From Bacillota bacterium (GTDB taxonomy: Bacteria; Bacillota; Clostridia; Lachnospirales; Lachnospiraceae): DNA of 11,323 nucleotides. Below the pieces are notes generated by a model. The model had not been told where the DNA came from. It saw only the letters and a program-made list of their open reading frames with translations, and did not search any database. The stretch is taken from contig JAFAEB010000321.1 of NCBI GenBank assembly GCA_023424235.1, forward strand, positions 1 to 11,323, in the 5' to 3' direction. The translations under genes were made by a program, and so were the position numbers. This document shows, in pieces, positions 1-6,207 of this stretch (the first letter of the stretch is position 1; every line of letters starts with the position of its first letter).

Positions 1-1
1 A

Positions 2-283
2 GTAGATTCCATACGCTATATTGAGAAAAAAAGAAATAAGAGTATCATCCATGGAAAAGATAATGTATATTCCTGCTATGAAACCTTATCTCAACTGTAC
101 GAGAAGCTGGATATACTTAAATTTATCTATACACATCAAGGATATATTGTGAATTACAACAAGATTCAGGAAGTACTTGAGAATAGTGTTATTCTTGAGG
201 ATTATATTGAGATTCCCTTAAGTAGGAAATATCATAAATCAACGAAAACACGATTTATGAATGATTTACATAGGAGTATATAA
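2..283 (+). CDS. LytTR-family response regulator, C-terminal DNA-binding part (5' truncated)
   Basis: Only the last 93 codons are present; the gene begins outside the window and stops with TAA at 281-283. The visible residues match the second half of a LytTR DNA-binding domain: an IRYIEKK strand, a conserved tyrosine-bearing segment before LSQLYEKL, the phenylalanine and histidine followed by GYIVN, and the late IPLSRKY motif. LytTR regulators of the AgrA/ComE/PlnC type bind pairs of direct repeats about 21 bp apart and usually pair with HPK10 kinases. Such a kinase gene lies immediately downstream in convergent orientation, and such repeats lie at 1735-1770, so this is the likely cognate regulator. 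The receiver domain is inferred, not seen. A stand-alone LytTR protein cannot be excluded. Confidence 0.88.
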   Translation, partial: VDSIRYIEKKRNKSIIHGKDNVYSCYETLSQLYEKLDILKFIYTHQGYIVNYNKIQEVLENSVILEDYIEIPLSRKYHKSTKTRFMNDLHRSI

Positions 284-296
284 TAGTACAATGTAT

Positions 297-335
297 AAAA
301 AGGTGCTGAAAAAGTTAAAGTTTTAGCACCTTTTT
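297..335. terminator. Bidirectional rho-independent terminator between convergent regulator and kinase genes
   Basis: Inverted repeat with left arm AAAAAGGTGCT then G and AAAA (297-312) and right arm TTTTAGCACCTTTTT (321-335), one bulged G and an 8-base loop. It has a run of T on the plus strand and, through the A run on the left, also on the minus strand. It begins 14 bases after the regulator stop and ends 31 bases before the kinase stop, so it can end both transcripts. Confidence 0.85.
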
Positions 336-366
336 ATAAACTTTGTAGTTCTACATAGTTTTCATT

Positions 367-1668
367 TTAGTAATTTGGAAGTAGCAGCTCAATCTGAAAC
401 TCTTTCTCATTATAGCTATAAGAACACTCCCCGTTATACTTTTTGCAGGTATCTATTACATTACTAAGTCCAATACCATGTATCCCTTTATTCACTTTTG
501 TTGTAAGTAGGATTCCATCTTTCTCAATTGGGATTATAGCAATTGGATTTAAGCATGTAATGCTCAAATAGCTCTTTAACTGTTTGATAGTAAGTTTAAT
601 TTGCCGTTTTCCATCTTGTATCCTCTCCACAGCATCTATAGCATTGTCTAATATATTACCTAAGAGTATTATGAGATCCATATCTGATATTTTATATATC
701 TCCTCAAAATCAATATCACATATTAATTGTATCTCCTGTTTTTCACACCTAGATTTCTTTGCTTGCATGATAGACGAAATAGTTTGATTATTTGTTATGA
801 TGACATCGCTAGAAGTTATCACATAATTTTGTAAGGAATTCAAGTAGCTATCTAACTCGCTATATTTTTCTTGCTGTAACCATCCATTTATAATCGTGAG
901 ATGATTTTTAAAGTCATGCTTTAATCCACTTAATTGTTTAGTCTTAGTCGATAGTTCATCATAAAAGCCTTGATTCATTTCATATTGTTGTATTTTTAAT
1001 TGCTTAAGGGCAGCATCTTGTAAGAAAGTTACGATTTTCTCATAAATGGAAATGATAAGTACAAGTATAATGATATTAACGATGAAAGTAATAATAATTA
1101 TATTTTGAAAAGTTTCTTTTTTAGCATCTAGGTTAAAACTAATGAATACTAAGGTACAAAGTATAAAGAGTATTAAGGATAGTAATGGATAAACAAATTT
1201 TCTATAGGGATTGATAATAGGTCTTGACTCGTATTTTTTATTGTTAAAAACGAAGGAAAAAATAATAAGTAATATGCTAGCAACTACAATACCTTTTAGA
1301 CCATGATAAAAATCATTATTATTAGGGATATTTAAGTCAAAAATGAAAATACCTATAGTTACAAGGATAGAGTATGGTACATAGTATAATATATTAAATC
1401 GAATAACATGATAAAGATTAATTTTATGTGTAACTTCATAGGTAAATAAATTGAATATATAAGCTACAATTAAAGTAAGTAACCAGAAGAATGGAATAGA
1501 TAATGCACTTACTATGATAGTATATATAGTATATAGAGTGTAGTTACGAAGATACAAATACTTCTTATTCTTAGACTGTAAATAATAATTACAATATTTT
1601 ATGTATGCAAAAAATTCTAGAAAATTCATGATTAAATCCAAGTAAAAGACTATATAATTACGTTCCAT
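367..1668 (-). CDS. AgrC-like (HPK10 family) sensor histidine kinase
   Basis: 433 residues. The first 215 or so form about six hydrophobic helices, the usual peptide-pheromone sensor of this family. A short coiled linker (about 216-245) leads to the dimerisation and phosphoacceptor region with the motif LKHDFKNHL, phosphoacceptor His251. The GHKL ATPase part follows: N-box GNILDNAID at 337-345 and glycine box GIHGIGL at 395-401. The size and the DFKNH-type H-box are those of AgrC/ComD/PlnB kinases that sense secreted peptides. The start at 1668 is supported by a GGGGG ribosome site about 5 bases upstream on the minus strand. The gene is divergent from a double-glycine peptide gene and convergent with a LytTR regulator gene, so the inferred role is detection of that peptide. 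The operator repeats at 1735-1770 lie just upstream of its start, so autoregulation is possible. Confidence 0.93.
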   Translation of the reverse strand: MERNYIVFYLDLIMNFLEFFAYIKYCNYYLQSKNKKYLYLRNYTLYTIYTIIVSALSIPFFWLLTLIVAYIFNLFTYEVTHKINLYHVIRFNILYYVPYSILVTIGIFIFDLNIPNNNDFYHGLKGIVVASILLIIFSFVFNNKKYESRPIINPYRKFVYPLLSLILFILCTLVFISFNLDAKKETFQNIIIITFIVNIIILVLIISIYEKIVTFLQDAALKQLKIQQYEMNQGFYDELSTKTKQLSGLKHDFKNHLTIINGWLQQEKYSELDSYLNSLQNYVITSSDVIITNNQTISSIMQAKKSRCEKQEIQLICDIDFEEIYKISDMDLIILLGNILDNAIDAVERIQDGKRQIKLTIKQLKSYLSITCLNPIAIIPIEKDGILLTTKVNKGIHGIGLSNVIDTCKKYNGECSYSYNEKEFQIELLLPNY

Positions 1669-1734
1669 CTAATCCCCCAATTATAAATGTATTTTATTAG
1701 CATTTTAACATATTTCTCTTAAAAAATATATAAA

Positions 1735-1770
1735 TTTACCAATTAGCACATCTTTTTTACCAAAGAGCAC
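1735..1770 (+). promoter_or_regulatory. Direct-repeat operator, probable LytTR regulator binding site
   Basis: TTTACCAATTAGCAC at 1735-1749 and TTTACCAAAGAGCAC at 1756-1770 match at 13 of 15 positions and start exactly 21 bp apart, two helical turns. A third partial copy, ACCAAAGC, begins at 1769. Pairs of direct repeats with this spacing are the recognised target of LytTR regulators such as AgrA, ComE and PlnC. The site sits between the divergent kinase and peptide genes. I did not find a second convincing copy elsewhere in the window. Confidence 0.75.
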
Positions 1771-1777
1771 CAAAGCA

Positions 1778-1806
1778 TTGATCTTAGTAATATATGATGT
1801 TAAATT
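1778..1806 (+). promoter_or_regulatory. Candidate regulated promoter for the pheromone/exporter transcript
   Basis: TTGATC (1778-1783) and TAAATT (1801-1806) are separated by 17 bases. The -35-like box starts 7 bases after the right operator half, a position where a bound LytTR protein could touch RNA polymerase. The -10 match is imperfect, which would suit an activator-dependent promoter. An isolated AAGGAGG at 1811-1817 has no start codon at a usable distance. Confidence 0.45.
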
Positions 1807-1848
1807 ATGTAAGGAGGATAAATAAGTCAAAAGATGAGGGAGGAAACT

Positions 1849-2001
1849 ATGAATAAGGATGAGGTTATAATATGTCACAATAATTTGGTTGAACTCTGTG
1901 AAGAAGAGCATTATGAGATTTTTGCAGGTGGTTCAAAAGGATTTATATCTTCCATAAATATTAAAGAGTTTATTGATTTTATCAAAAGTTTAATACCATA
2001 G
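1849..2001 (+). CDS. Double-glycine precursor peptide, probable inducing pheromone
   Basis: 50-residue product. Residues 1-28 are a double-glycine leader ending EEEHYEIFAGG, with the cut expected after Gly28. Hydrophobic residues sit at -4 (Phe), -7 (Tyr) and -15 (Val), close to the pattern read by C39 peptidases. The leader segment ELCEEEHYEI also resembles the leader of the downstream peptide at 5292 (ELTNIEEYDI). The 22-residue core (29-50) begins SKGF and ends SLIP; it has no cysteine, three lysines, one Glu and one Asp, and regularly spaced Ile/Phe, so it should form an amphipathic helix. The ATG at 1849 is chosen because GGGAGG lies 5 bases upstream; the in-frame ATG at 1834 is poorly placed. 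Position between a divergent sensor kinase and the exporter gene (35 bases downstream) suggests a PlnA/ComC-like autoinducer. A small class II bacteriocin is the alternative. Confidence 0.8.
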   Translation: MNKDEVIICHNNLVELCEEEHYEIFAGGSKGFISSINIKEFIDFIKSLIP

Positions 2002-2036
2002 AATTTAAAAATAATTAAATAATTAATGGGGAGATT

Positions 2037-4223
2037 ATGTTTCGTAAATATTATTGCATTAAGCAACATGATATAACTGATTGTGGGGCAGCTTGTCTTG
2101 CAACAATATCAAAACAATATGGATATAAAACTTCAATTACAAAAATTCGAGAAGTAGCAGGTACAGATAAGCAGGGAACCAATGCTTATGGTGTAATTAA
2201 AGCAGCGGAGCAATTGGGATTTTCAGCGAGAGGTGTTAAGGGAGATAAGAATGCTTTCTTTTCGGAATTTCCTCTACCATGTATTGCCCATGTTATAGTA
2301 GATGGTAATTTACTTCATTATGTAGTTATCCATAAAATAAGTAAGCAAGAAGTGGTTATTGCAGACCCTGGAAAGGGAATTGTAAAGTTAACACCAGAAG
2401 AATTCTTTGGGGAAAAGGTAGAAGTAGGTAAACCTCCCGCATATCAATGGTCTGGGGTATTAATACTTATGATACCCAACCAAACCTTTGAAAAAGGAGA
2501 TGAAACAAAAGGTTTATTTCAAAGATTTATTCATCTATTAATACCTCAAAAGAGGCTTATCATTCATGTATTTACAGTATCTATGCTAATCACAGTTTTT
2601 GGAATTCTAGGTTCATTTTATTTTAAGATACTTCTTGATGATATTTTATCTGCTGGATTATTAAAGACATTGCATATACTTTCTATTGGTGTTATTTTAT
2701 TAAATTTATTCAAGGTATTACTATCTGCAGTCCGTTCTCATTTATTACTATATTTAAGTCAAAAGTTAGATATTGCCTTACTACTAGGATATTACAGACA
2801 TGTTTTGGAGTTACCAATGAACTTTTTCGGAACTAGAAAAGTAGGAGAAATAATATCTAGATTTAATGATGCTTCTAAAGTAAGAGATGCGATTTCTGGA
2901 GCAACGCTAACAATTATGATTGATACTATTATGGTTGTAGTAGGAGGAATTATACTATACTCACAAAATTCATATATGTTTGGTATTACGTTGATTGTAG
3001 TTATCTTTTATTTTATTATCGTTGTTAGCTTTAACAAGTGGTATAAAAAGCTAAATCAAGTACAAATGGAGAATAATGCACAGCTCACATCTTACATGGT
3101 TGAATCTTTAAACGGTATTCAAACAGTGAAAGCATATAATGCGGAAAGAAAAGTTAATTTAGAAACAGAAACAAAATTTATACGATTACTCAGAAGTGTA
3201 TTTAAATTAAGTTGGGTTAGCAATCTGCAGGGTTCACTAGTCGGATTTGTGGAAGTAACAGGAGGAGTTGTGATACTTTGGGTAGGTGCTTACCATGTAA
3301 TAAAAGGGAATTTAACTATTGGTCAACTTATTACCTATAATTCTCTTTTAGCTTATTTCTTAGAACCTGTTAAAAATCTAATTAATCTACAACCACAGAT
3401 GCAGACAGCTCTTGTTGCAGCGGATAGGTTAGGTGAGATATTAGATTTGGAACCTGAAAGAAAGCAAGGGGAAGAGAAAAAATTATCACCTAATAGCATA
3501 AGAGGTGATATAACAATTAAAAATGTTACTTTTCGATATGGAACAAGGCGTCCTGTATTAGAGAATATAAATATGAATATAAAACAAGGGGAAAGAATTG
3601 CATTGGTTGGGGAAAGTGGTTCTGGGAAAACAACCCTATCAAAATTATTACTGAACTTATATAGTCCTGAAGAAGGTGAAATATTAATTAATGGTAATAA
3701 TTTAAAAGATATTAAATTAGAATCCTTACGTGAAAGAATTGCATACATACCTCAAGAGACTTTCCTTTTTAGTGGTAGTATTATGGAAAACTTAACATTA
3801 GGTATTGAGGATGTAACAGTTGAAGAAGTAATAGATGCTTCAAAGAAAGCACAAGCACACGATTTTATCAATGATATGCCATTAAGATATGAGACAAGGT
3901 TGGAAGAAAATGGTTCAAATTTATCAGGTGGGCAAAGACAAAGACTTGCAATTGCAAGAGCCATACTAAAAAATCCAGATGTCCTTATTCTTGATGAAGC
4001 TACAAGTAATTTAGATTCAATTACAGAGAGAGCAATAGAGAAGACTATTGAGGAATATAGTATAGGAATGACCACAATAATTATTGCACATCGATTAAGT
4101 ACAATTAAAAGGTGCGATAAGATATATGTAATGGAGAAGGGACAGATAGTTGAGGAAGGGAAGCATGAGGAGTTATTATTGAATGCTAGTAGATATTTCG
4201 ATTTATGGAAACAACAAGTGTAA
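2037..4223 (+). CDS. Peptidase-containing ABC transporter (PCAT) for double-glycine peptides
   Basis: 728 residues, the usual length of a bacteriocin processing exporter. An N-terminal C39 peptidase (about 1-145) shows Gln10, catalytic Cys16 in DITDCGAAC, His94 in LLHYVVIH and Asp110 in IADPGKG, so it looks active. A six-helix exporter domain (about 165-450) follows. The ATPase then has Walker A GESGSGKTT (525-533), Q-loop Gln573, signature LSGGQ (629-633), Walker B VLILDEATS with Glu654, and switch His685. It should bind leaders of the peptides encoded at 1849, 4949 and 5292, cut after the glycine pair and move the cores across the membrane as a homodimer. The start at 2037 has GGGGAG only 3-4 bases upstream, a tight spacing. 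It probably shares a transcript with the pheromone gene. No key residue is missing. Confidence 0.97.
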   Translation: MFRKYYCIKQHDITDCGAACLATISKQYGYKTSITKIREVAGTDKQGTNAYGVIKAAEQLGFSARGVKGDKNAFFSEFPLPCIAHVIVDGNLLHYVVIHKISKQEVVIADPGKGIVKLTPEEFFGEKVEVGKPPAYQWSGVLILMIPNQTFEKGDETKGLFQRFIHLLIPQKRLIIHVFTVSMLITVFGILGSFYFKILLDDILSAGLLKTLHILSIGVILLNLFKVLLSAVRSHLLLYLSQKLDIALLLGYYRHVLELPMNFFGTRKVGEIISRFNDASKVRDAISGATLTIMIDTIMVVVGGIILYSQNSYMFGITLIVVIFYFIIVVSFNKWYKKLNQVQMENNAQLTSYMVESLNGIQTVKAYNAERKVNLETETKFIRLLRSVFKLSWVSNLQGSLVGFVEVTGGVVILWVGAYHVIKGNLTIGQLITYNSLLAYFLEPVKNLINLQPQMQTALVAADRLGEILDLEPERKQGEEKKLSPNSIRGDITIKNVTFRYGTRRPVLENINMNIKQGERIALVGESGSGKTTLSKLLLNLYSPEEGEILINGNNLKDIKLESLRERIAYIPQETFLFSGSIMENLTLGIEDVTVEEVIDASKKAQAHDFINDMPLRYETRLEENGSNLSGGQRQRLAIARAILKNPDVLILDEATSNLDSITERAIEKTIEEYSIGMTTIIIAHRLSTIKRCDKIYVMEKGQIVEEGKHEELLLNASRYFDLWKQQV

Positions 4224-4285
4224 AAGAGCATTTATAGTTCAAATTAATATATAGATAATTAGACGGGATAAGGAGTATTAAAGAT

Positions 4286-4735
4286 ATGATAATATTAGGG
4301 AAAACATTTAGGATACTTAATGTAGTATCAAGAAGGGAGCAAATAAAAGTTCCAGAGTTTCAAAATTCAATAAAATTAATGTTAGAGAATTATTCTGAAA
4401 ATTTAAATAGTTCTGAAGTTTACATTATAACCTCTACTCATAACATCTATAGTATAAATGATGAACAAATGTTAGACACTGAAATACTTGTACCTGTATA
4501 TGGAGATCAAATTTATAAAAAAACAGACATACTAAAACCTAAAATTGAAATTATGCATGCATTACATAAGAGAGTGGATGATATAAGTAAATTGCAAGAT
4601 ACATTACACGAAATAAATAAGTATTTAGTAGATAATAAATTGCGTCAAATTACAAGTGGATATTTAGTTCAGAGAAAAGAAATTAATCAAATTGTAGTTG
4701 ATATATATGTTGGATTAGACCCAAATATTACTTAA
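4286..4735 (+). CDS. Uncharacterised 149-residue protein, possible GyrI-like/DUF5085-like effector-binding fold
   Basis: Soluble protein with no signal peptide or membrane helix. AAGGAG lies 10 bases before the ATG. The order of segments (an N-terminal beta strand, a helix, the strand TEILVPVYG, a lysine-rich loop, a helix rich in His/Arg/Asp around ALHKRVDDISKL, and a last strand ending VDIYVGLDPN) recalls stand-alone effector-binding domains of the GyrI-like superfamily and small DUF5085-type proteins of Firmicutes. This is recognition from pattern only and is weak. It lies 62 bases after the exporter and before the Gly-rich peptides, so it could be a cytosolic chaperone, immunity or small-molecule sensing factor for the locus. 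It has no DNA-binding domain. Confidence 0.85.
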   Translation: MIILGKTFRILNVVSRREQIKVPEFQNSIKLMLENYSENLNSSEVYIITSTHNIYSINDEQMLDTEILVPVYGDQIYKKTDILKPKIEIMHALHKRVDDISKLQDTLHEINKYLVDNKLRQITSGYLVQRKEINQIVVDIYVGLDPNIT

Positions 4736-4800
4736 TACATATTACTAAAAAATCAAGTCAGAATTATAAATAAGAAGTAATTTAATATTTACAAGTAGTT

Positions 4801-4827
4801 TTAAGCTTAACTTCGAAGAAAGCGCTT
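4801..4827. promoter_or_regulatory. Cluster of three palindromes, one cre-like, upstream of the Gly-rich peptide genes
   Basis: TTAAGCTTAA (4801-4810), CTTCGAAG (4811-4818) and AAGCGCTT (4820-4827) are perfect palindromes set almost end to end. The last lies in GAAAGCGCTTGTT, which matches the core of CcpA operators (cre) but departs from the consensus at one base on each flank. A TTGTTA that could serve as a -35 box overlaps its right end, but no good -10 box is evident. The site is 122 bases before the peptide start. Confidence 0.3.
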
Positions 4828-4948
4828 GTTAATATATATATTTTATACATATGGATTTTTGTTGTATTAACATATGTATAATTATGATTTTGAGCAATAT
4901 TTACAAAGTTACAAGAAGCAAAACAATTTATATTTTGGAGGAAAATGT

Positions 4949-5272
4949 ATGTATAATGTACTTGTTTTTGAAGAGTTAACCTATAACGAGACTCTTATCA
5001 TTGATGGTGGTGTTGATTGGCAAAGGCTTGCATACGATATTGCTGGAGGTATTGTTGGAGGTGTTGCAGGAGCTATAGGAGGTGCTAAAGCTGGAGCAGC
5101 TGTTGGTGGAATGATAGGTGGAGCAGTAGGTGGAGCAGCAGGAGTAGTCGGAGCGGTTCCAGGAGCAGCGCTAGGTGCAAGTATTGGAGGTGTAATTGGA
5201 GGTATAACTGGTGGTGTATCTGGTTTTATTGGGGGGTTCGCTGGTGTGGACTATCTCCAAAAACAATTTTAA
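4949..5272 (+). CDS. Gly-rich double-glycine peptide 1 (putative two-peptide bacteriocin component)
   Basis: 107 residues. The leader (1-21) contains FEELTYNETLIIDGG and should be cut by the exporter after Gly21. The 86-residue core opens with VDWQRLAYDIAGG, then runs from about 33 to 98 as small residues with ten GG doublets and many GxxxG spacings (a glycine zipper), and ends with DYLQKQF. Such segments pack as membrane-inserting helices. The start at 4949 is chosen because GGAGG (4937-4941) lies 7 bases upstream. The reading frame stays open 25 codons further to an ATG at 4874, but that would place the ribosome site inside the gene. The partner gene starts 19 bases downstream. Class IIb bacteriocin cores are normally 30-50 residues, so this one is unusually long. 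An antibacterial role is inferred. Confidence 0.85.
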   Translation: MYNVLVFEELTYNETLIIDGGVDWQRLAYDIAGGIVGGVAGAIGGAKAGAAVGGMIGGAVGGAAGVVGAVPGAALGASIGGVIGGITGGVSGFIGGFAGVDYLQKQF

Positions 5273-5291
5273 TAAGTAAAGGAGAAAGAAT

Positions 5292-5582
5292 ATGGAAATA
5301 GGTATGTTTTGTGAATTGACCAATATTGAAGAATATGACATTTGTGGTGGTTCTGTTAAATCAATAATTCAAAATGTTGCTGGCGTGTGTGGAGCAGTAG
5401 CTGGTGGACTAGGTGGATTTGTTGGAGGCTTTACTGCTGCAGGAAATATATTTACACCTATAGTATCAGTACCAGTAGGAATTGTAACAGCAGGATTAGG
5501 AGGAACATTAGGCTACGCAGCAGCTCATGAAGCAGCAGGTACAGCCTATGATGCTGTGGTAGACATTTTTTTAAAAAAGTAA
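5292..5582 (+). CDS. Gly-rich double-glycine peptide 2 (putative two-peptide bacteriocin component)
   Basis: 96 residues, with AAAGGAGA ending 6 bases upstream. The leader (1-20) contains FCELTNIEEYDICGG. Counted from the cut site it shares Phe-15, Glu-13, Leu-12, Thr-11, Glu-8 and Ile-4 with the leader encoded at 4949, the positions C39 peptidases usually read. The 76-residue core has a Gly/Ala-rich zipper (about 30-50, four GG doublets in the core overall), a stretch rich in Val/Ile/Pro (about 53-65), an Ala-rich helix with one His and a basic KK end. Cys33 is the only cysteine in the core, so no internal disulfide is possible. Tandem placement suggests a two-component bacteriocin with peptide 1, though each could act alone. 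Confidence 0.85.
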   Translation: MEIGMFCELTNIEEYDICGGSVKSIIQNVAGVCGAVAGGLGGFVGGFTAAGNIFTPIVSVPVGIVTAGLGGTLGYAAAHEAAGTAYDAVVDIFLKK

Positions 5583-5605
5583 AATAAATATAGTACCACA
5601 TTTAT

Positions 5606-5724
5606 AATGATAAGGGTCAAATGATATATTAAGAGATTTCATAAGTCGGTAATACACTAGTATAAGAGCCTGATGTTCTACAAAAGATTAGATATTCGAT
5701 ATACAATTTGACCCTTCAATCATT
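5606..5724. repeat. Long-range inverted repeat of unknown nature
   Basis: AATGAT-AAGGGTCAAAT (5606-5622) is the reverse complement of ATTTGACCCTT (5706-5716) and ATCATT (5719-5724), with a two-base bulge. The arms are 17 bp and enclose 83 bases with no ORF. TTTATA occurs on both outer sides (5601-5606 and 5725-5730) and could be a target duplication, though it is weak evidence in AT-rich DNA. Possible readings are a small non-autonomous mobile element, or a transcript stem-loop that lowers read-through between the peptide genes and the next gene. The right arm ends in T residues as in an attenuator. Confidence 0.55.
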
Positions 5725-5756
5725 TTTATATAAAAAATTACAGAATGGAGAATTTT

Positions 5757-5984
5757 ATGAGTGCAAAGAAGGATGTAGTATTTTTGACAAAACATTTAAT
5801 GGTATATGCTTATTATAGTTTATTTATGACAACAGTAGGAAATGGTATTGTTTCGTTATTTAATTTCAATGATAGTTTTAAGACAATTTATTATAGTATC
5901 TATACATTAAGTAATTTAATCTTTGTTATATTACTACTAATTCGAATTCCTTATTATAGAAGGGAAAAGAAAAAAATAAACTAA
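5757..5984 (+). CDS. Small two-helix membrane protein, candidate immunity protein
   Basis: 75 residues from the chosen start at 5757, where GGAG (5747-5750) is 6 bases upstream. The in-frame ATG at 5745 overlaps that ribosome site and would add only four residues. Two hydrophobic helices (about 15-36 and 43-64) are joined by a short loop with FNFND, and the C-terminus is strongly basic (RREKKK), so both ends probably face the cytoplasm. I recognise no family. Small membrane proteins placed right after bacteriocin genes are often immunity factors, and this is the inference here. It is separated from the peptide genes by the inverted repeat at 5606-5724. Confidence 0.8.
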   Translation: MSAKKDVVFLTKHLMVYAYYSLFMTTVGNGIVSLFNFNDSFKTIYYSIYTLSNLIFVILLLIRIPYYRREKKKIN

Positions 5985-6099
5985 TCCGCATGCTTTTTAT
6001 TTATACAATAATCAATAATATATTAATATAATAATAAATAATTTTTTATACTAAAATATGAAATACAATAATAAATTTCATTATTACAAATGAACTATT

Positions 6100-6128
6100 T
6101 TGTCAGTTGTAAATGATGTTTTAATTAT
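6100..6128 (+). promoter_or_regulatory. Weak promoter candidate ahead of the HlyD/TolC-like gene pair
   Basis: The 223-base gap 5985-6207 is extremely AT-rich and holds no gene. TTGTCA (6100-6105) resembles a -35 box, and TAATTA (6122-6127) follows after 16 bases, a poor -10 match. A 7-bp hairpin ATGAAAT/ATTTCAT (6058-6064 and 6075-6081) precedes it. No copy of the operator repeat from 1735-1770 is present. Confidence 0.25.
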
Positions 6129-6207
6129 ACGTTTGAGAATAAATAGCACGAATTTTACTAGAGATATACAGAACAATTTTATTTAACTAACAAACAAAGG
6201 AGCATCT

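Noticed and set aside
584..787. Plus-strand open frame inside the kinase gene
   Set aside because: It is antisense to the conserved N-box region of the kinase and has no independent support.
1834..1848. Earlier in-frame ATG for the pheromone gene, with AAGGAGG further upstream
   Set aside because: The AAGGAGG ends 16 bases before that ATG, too far, whereas GGGAGG is 5 bases before the ATG at 1849 and would lie inside the longer gene.
1705..1911. Minus-strand open frame over the regulatory region and pheromone gene
   Set aside because: It has no ribosome site, overlaps the operator and the better supported pheromone gene, and shows no recognisable protein features.
3353..4231. Two minus-strand open frames inside the exporter gene
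   Set aside because: They lie antisense to conserved ATPase motifs of the exporter and are explained by its codon composition.
4767..4801. Imperfect repeat with 21-base phase (TAAATAAGAAGT and TTTACAAGTAGT) before the Gly-rich peptides
   Set aside because: Only 8 of 14 bases agree and most of these are A or T; it does not match the operator at 1735-1770 well enough to call a second site.
4874..4948. In-frame 25-codon extension of Gly-rich peptide 1, itself containing a GG pair
   Set aside because: It has no ribosome site of its own and contains the GGAGG that fits the ATG at 4949; the 21-residue leader from 4949 aligns with the leader of peptide 2.
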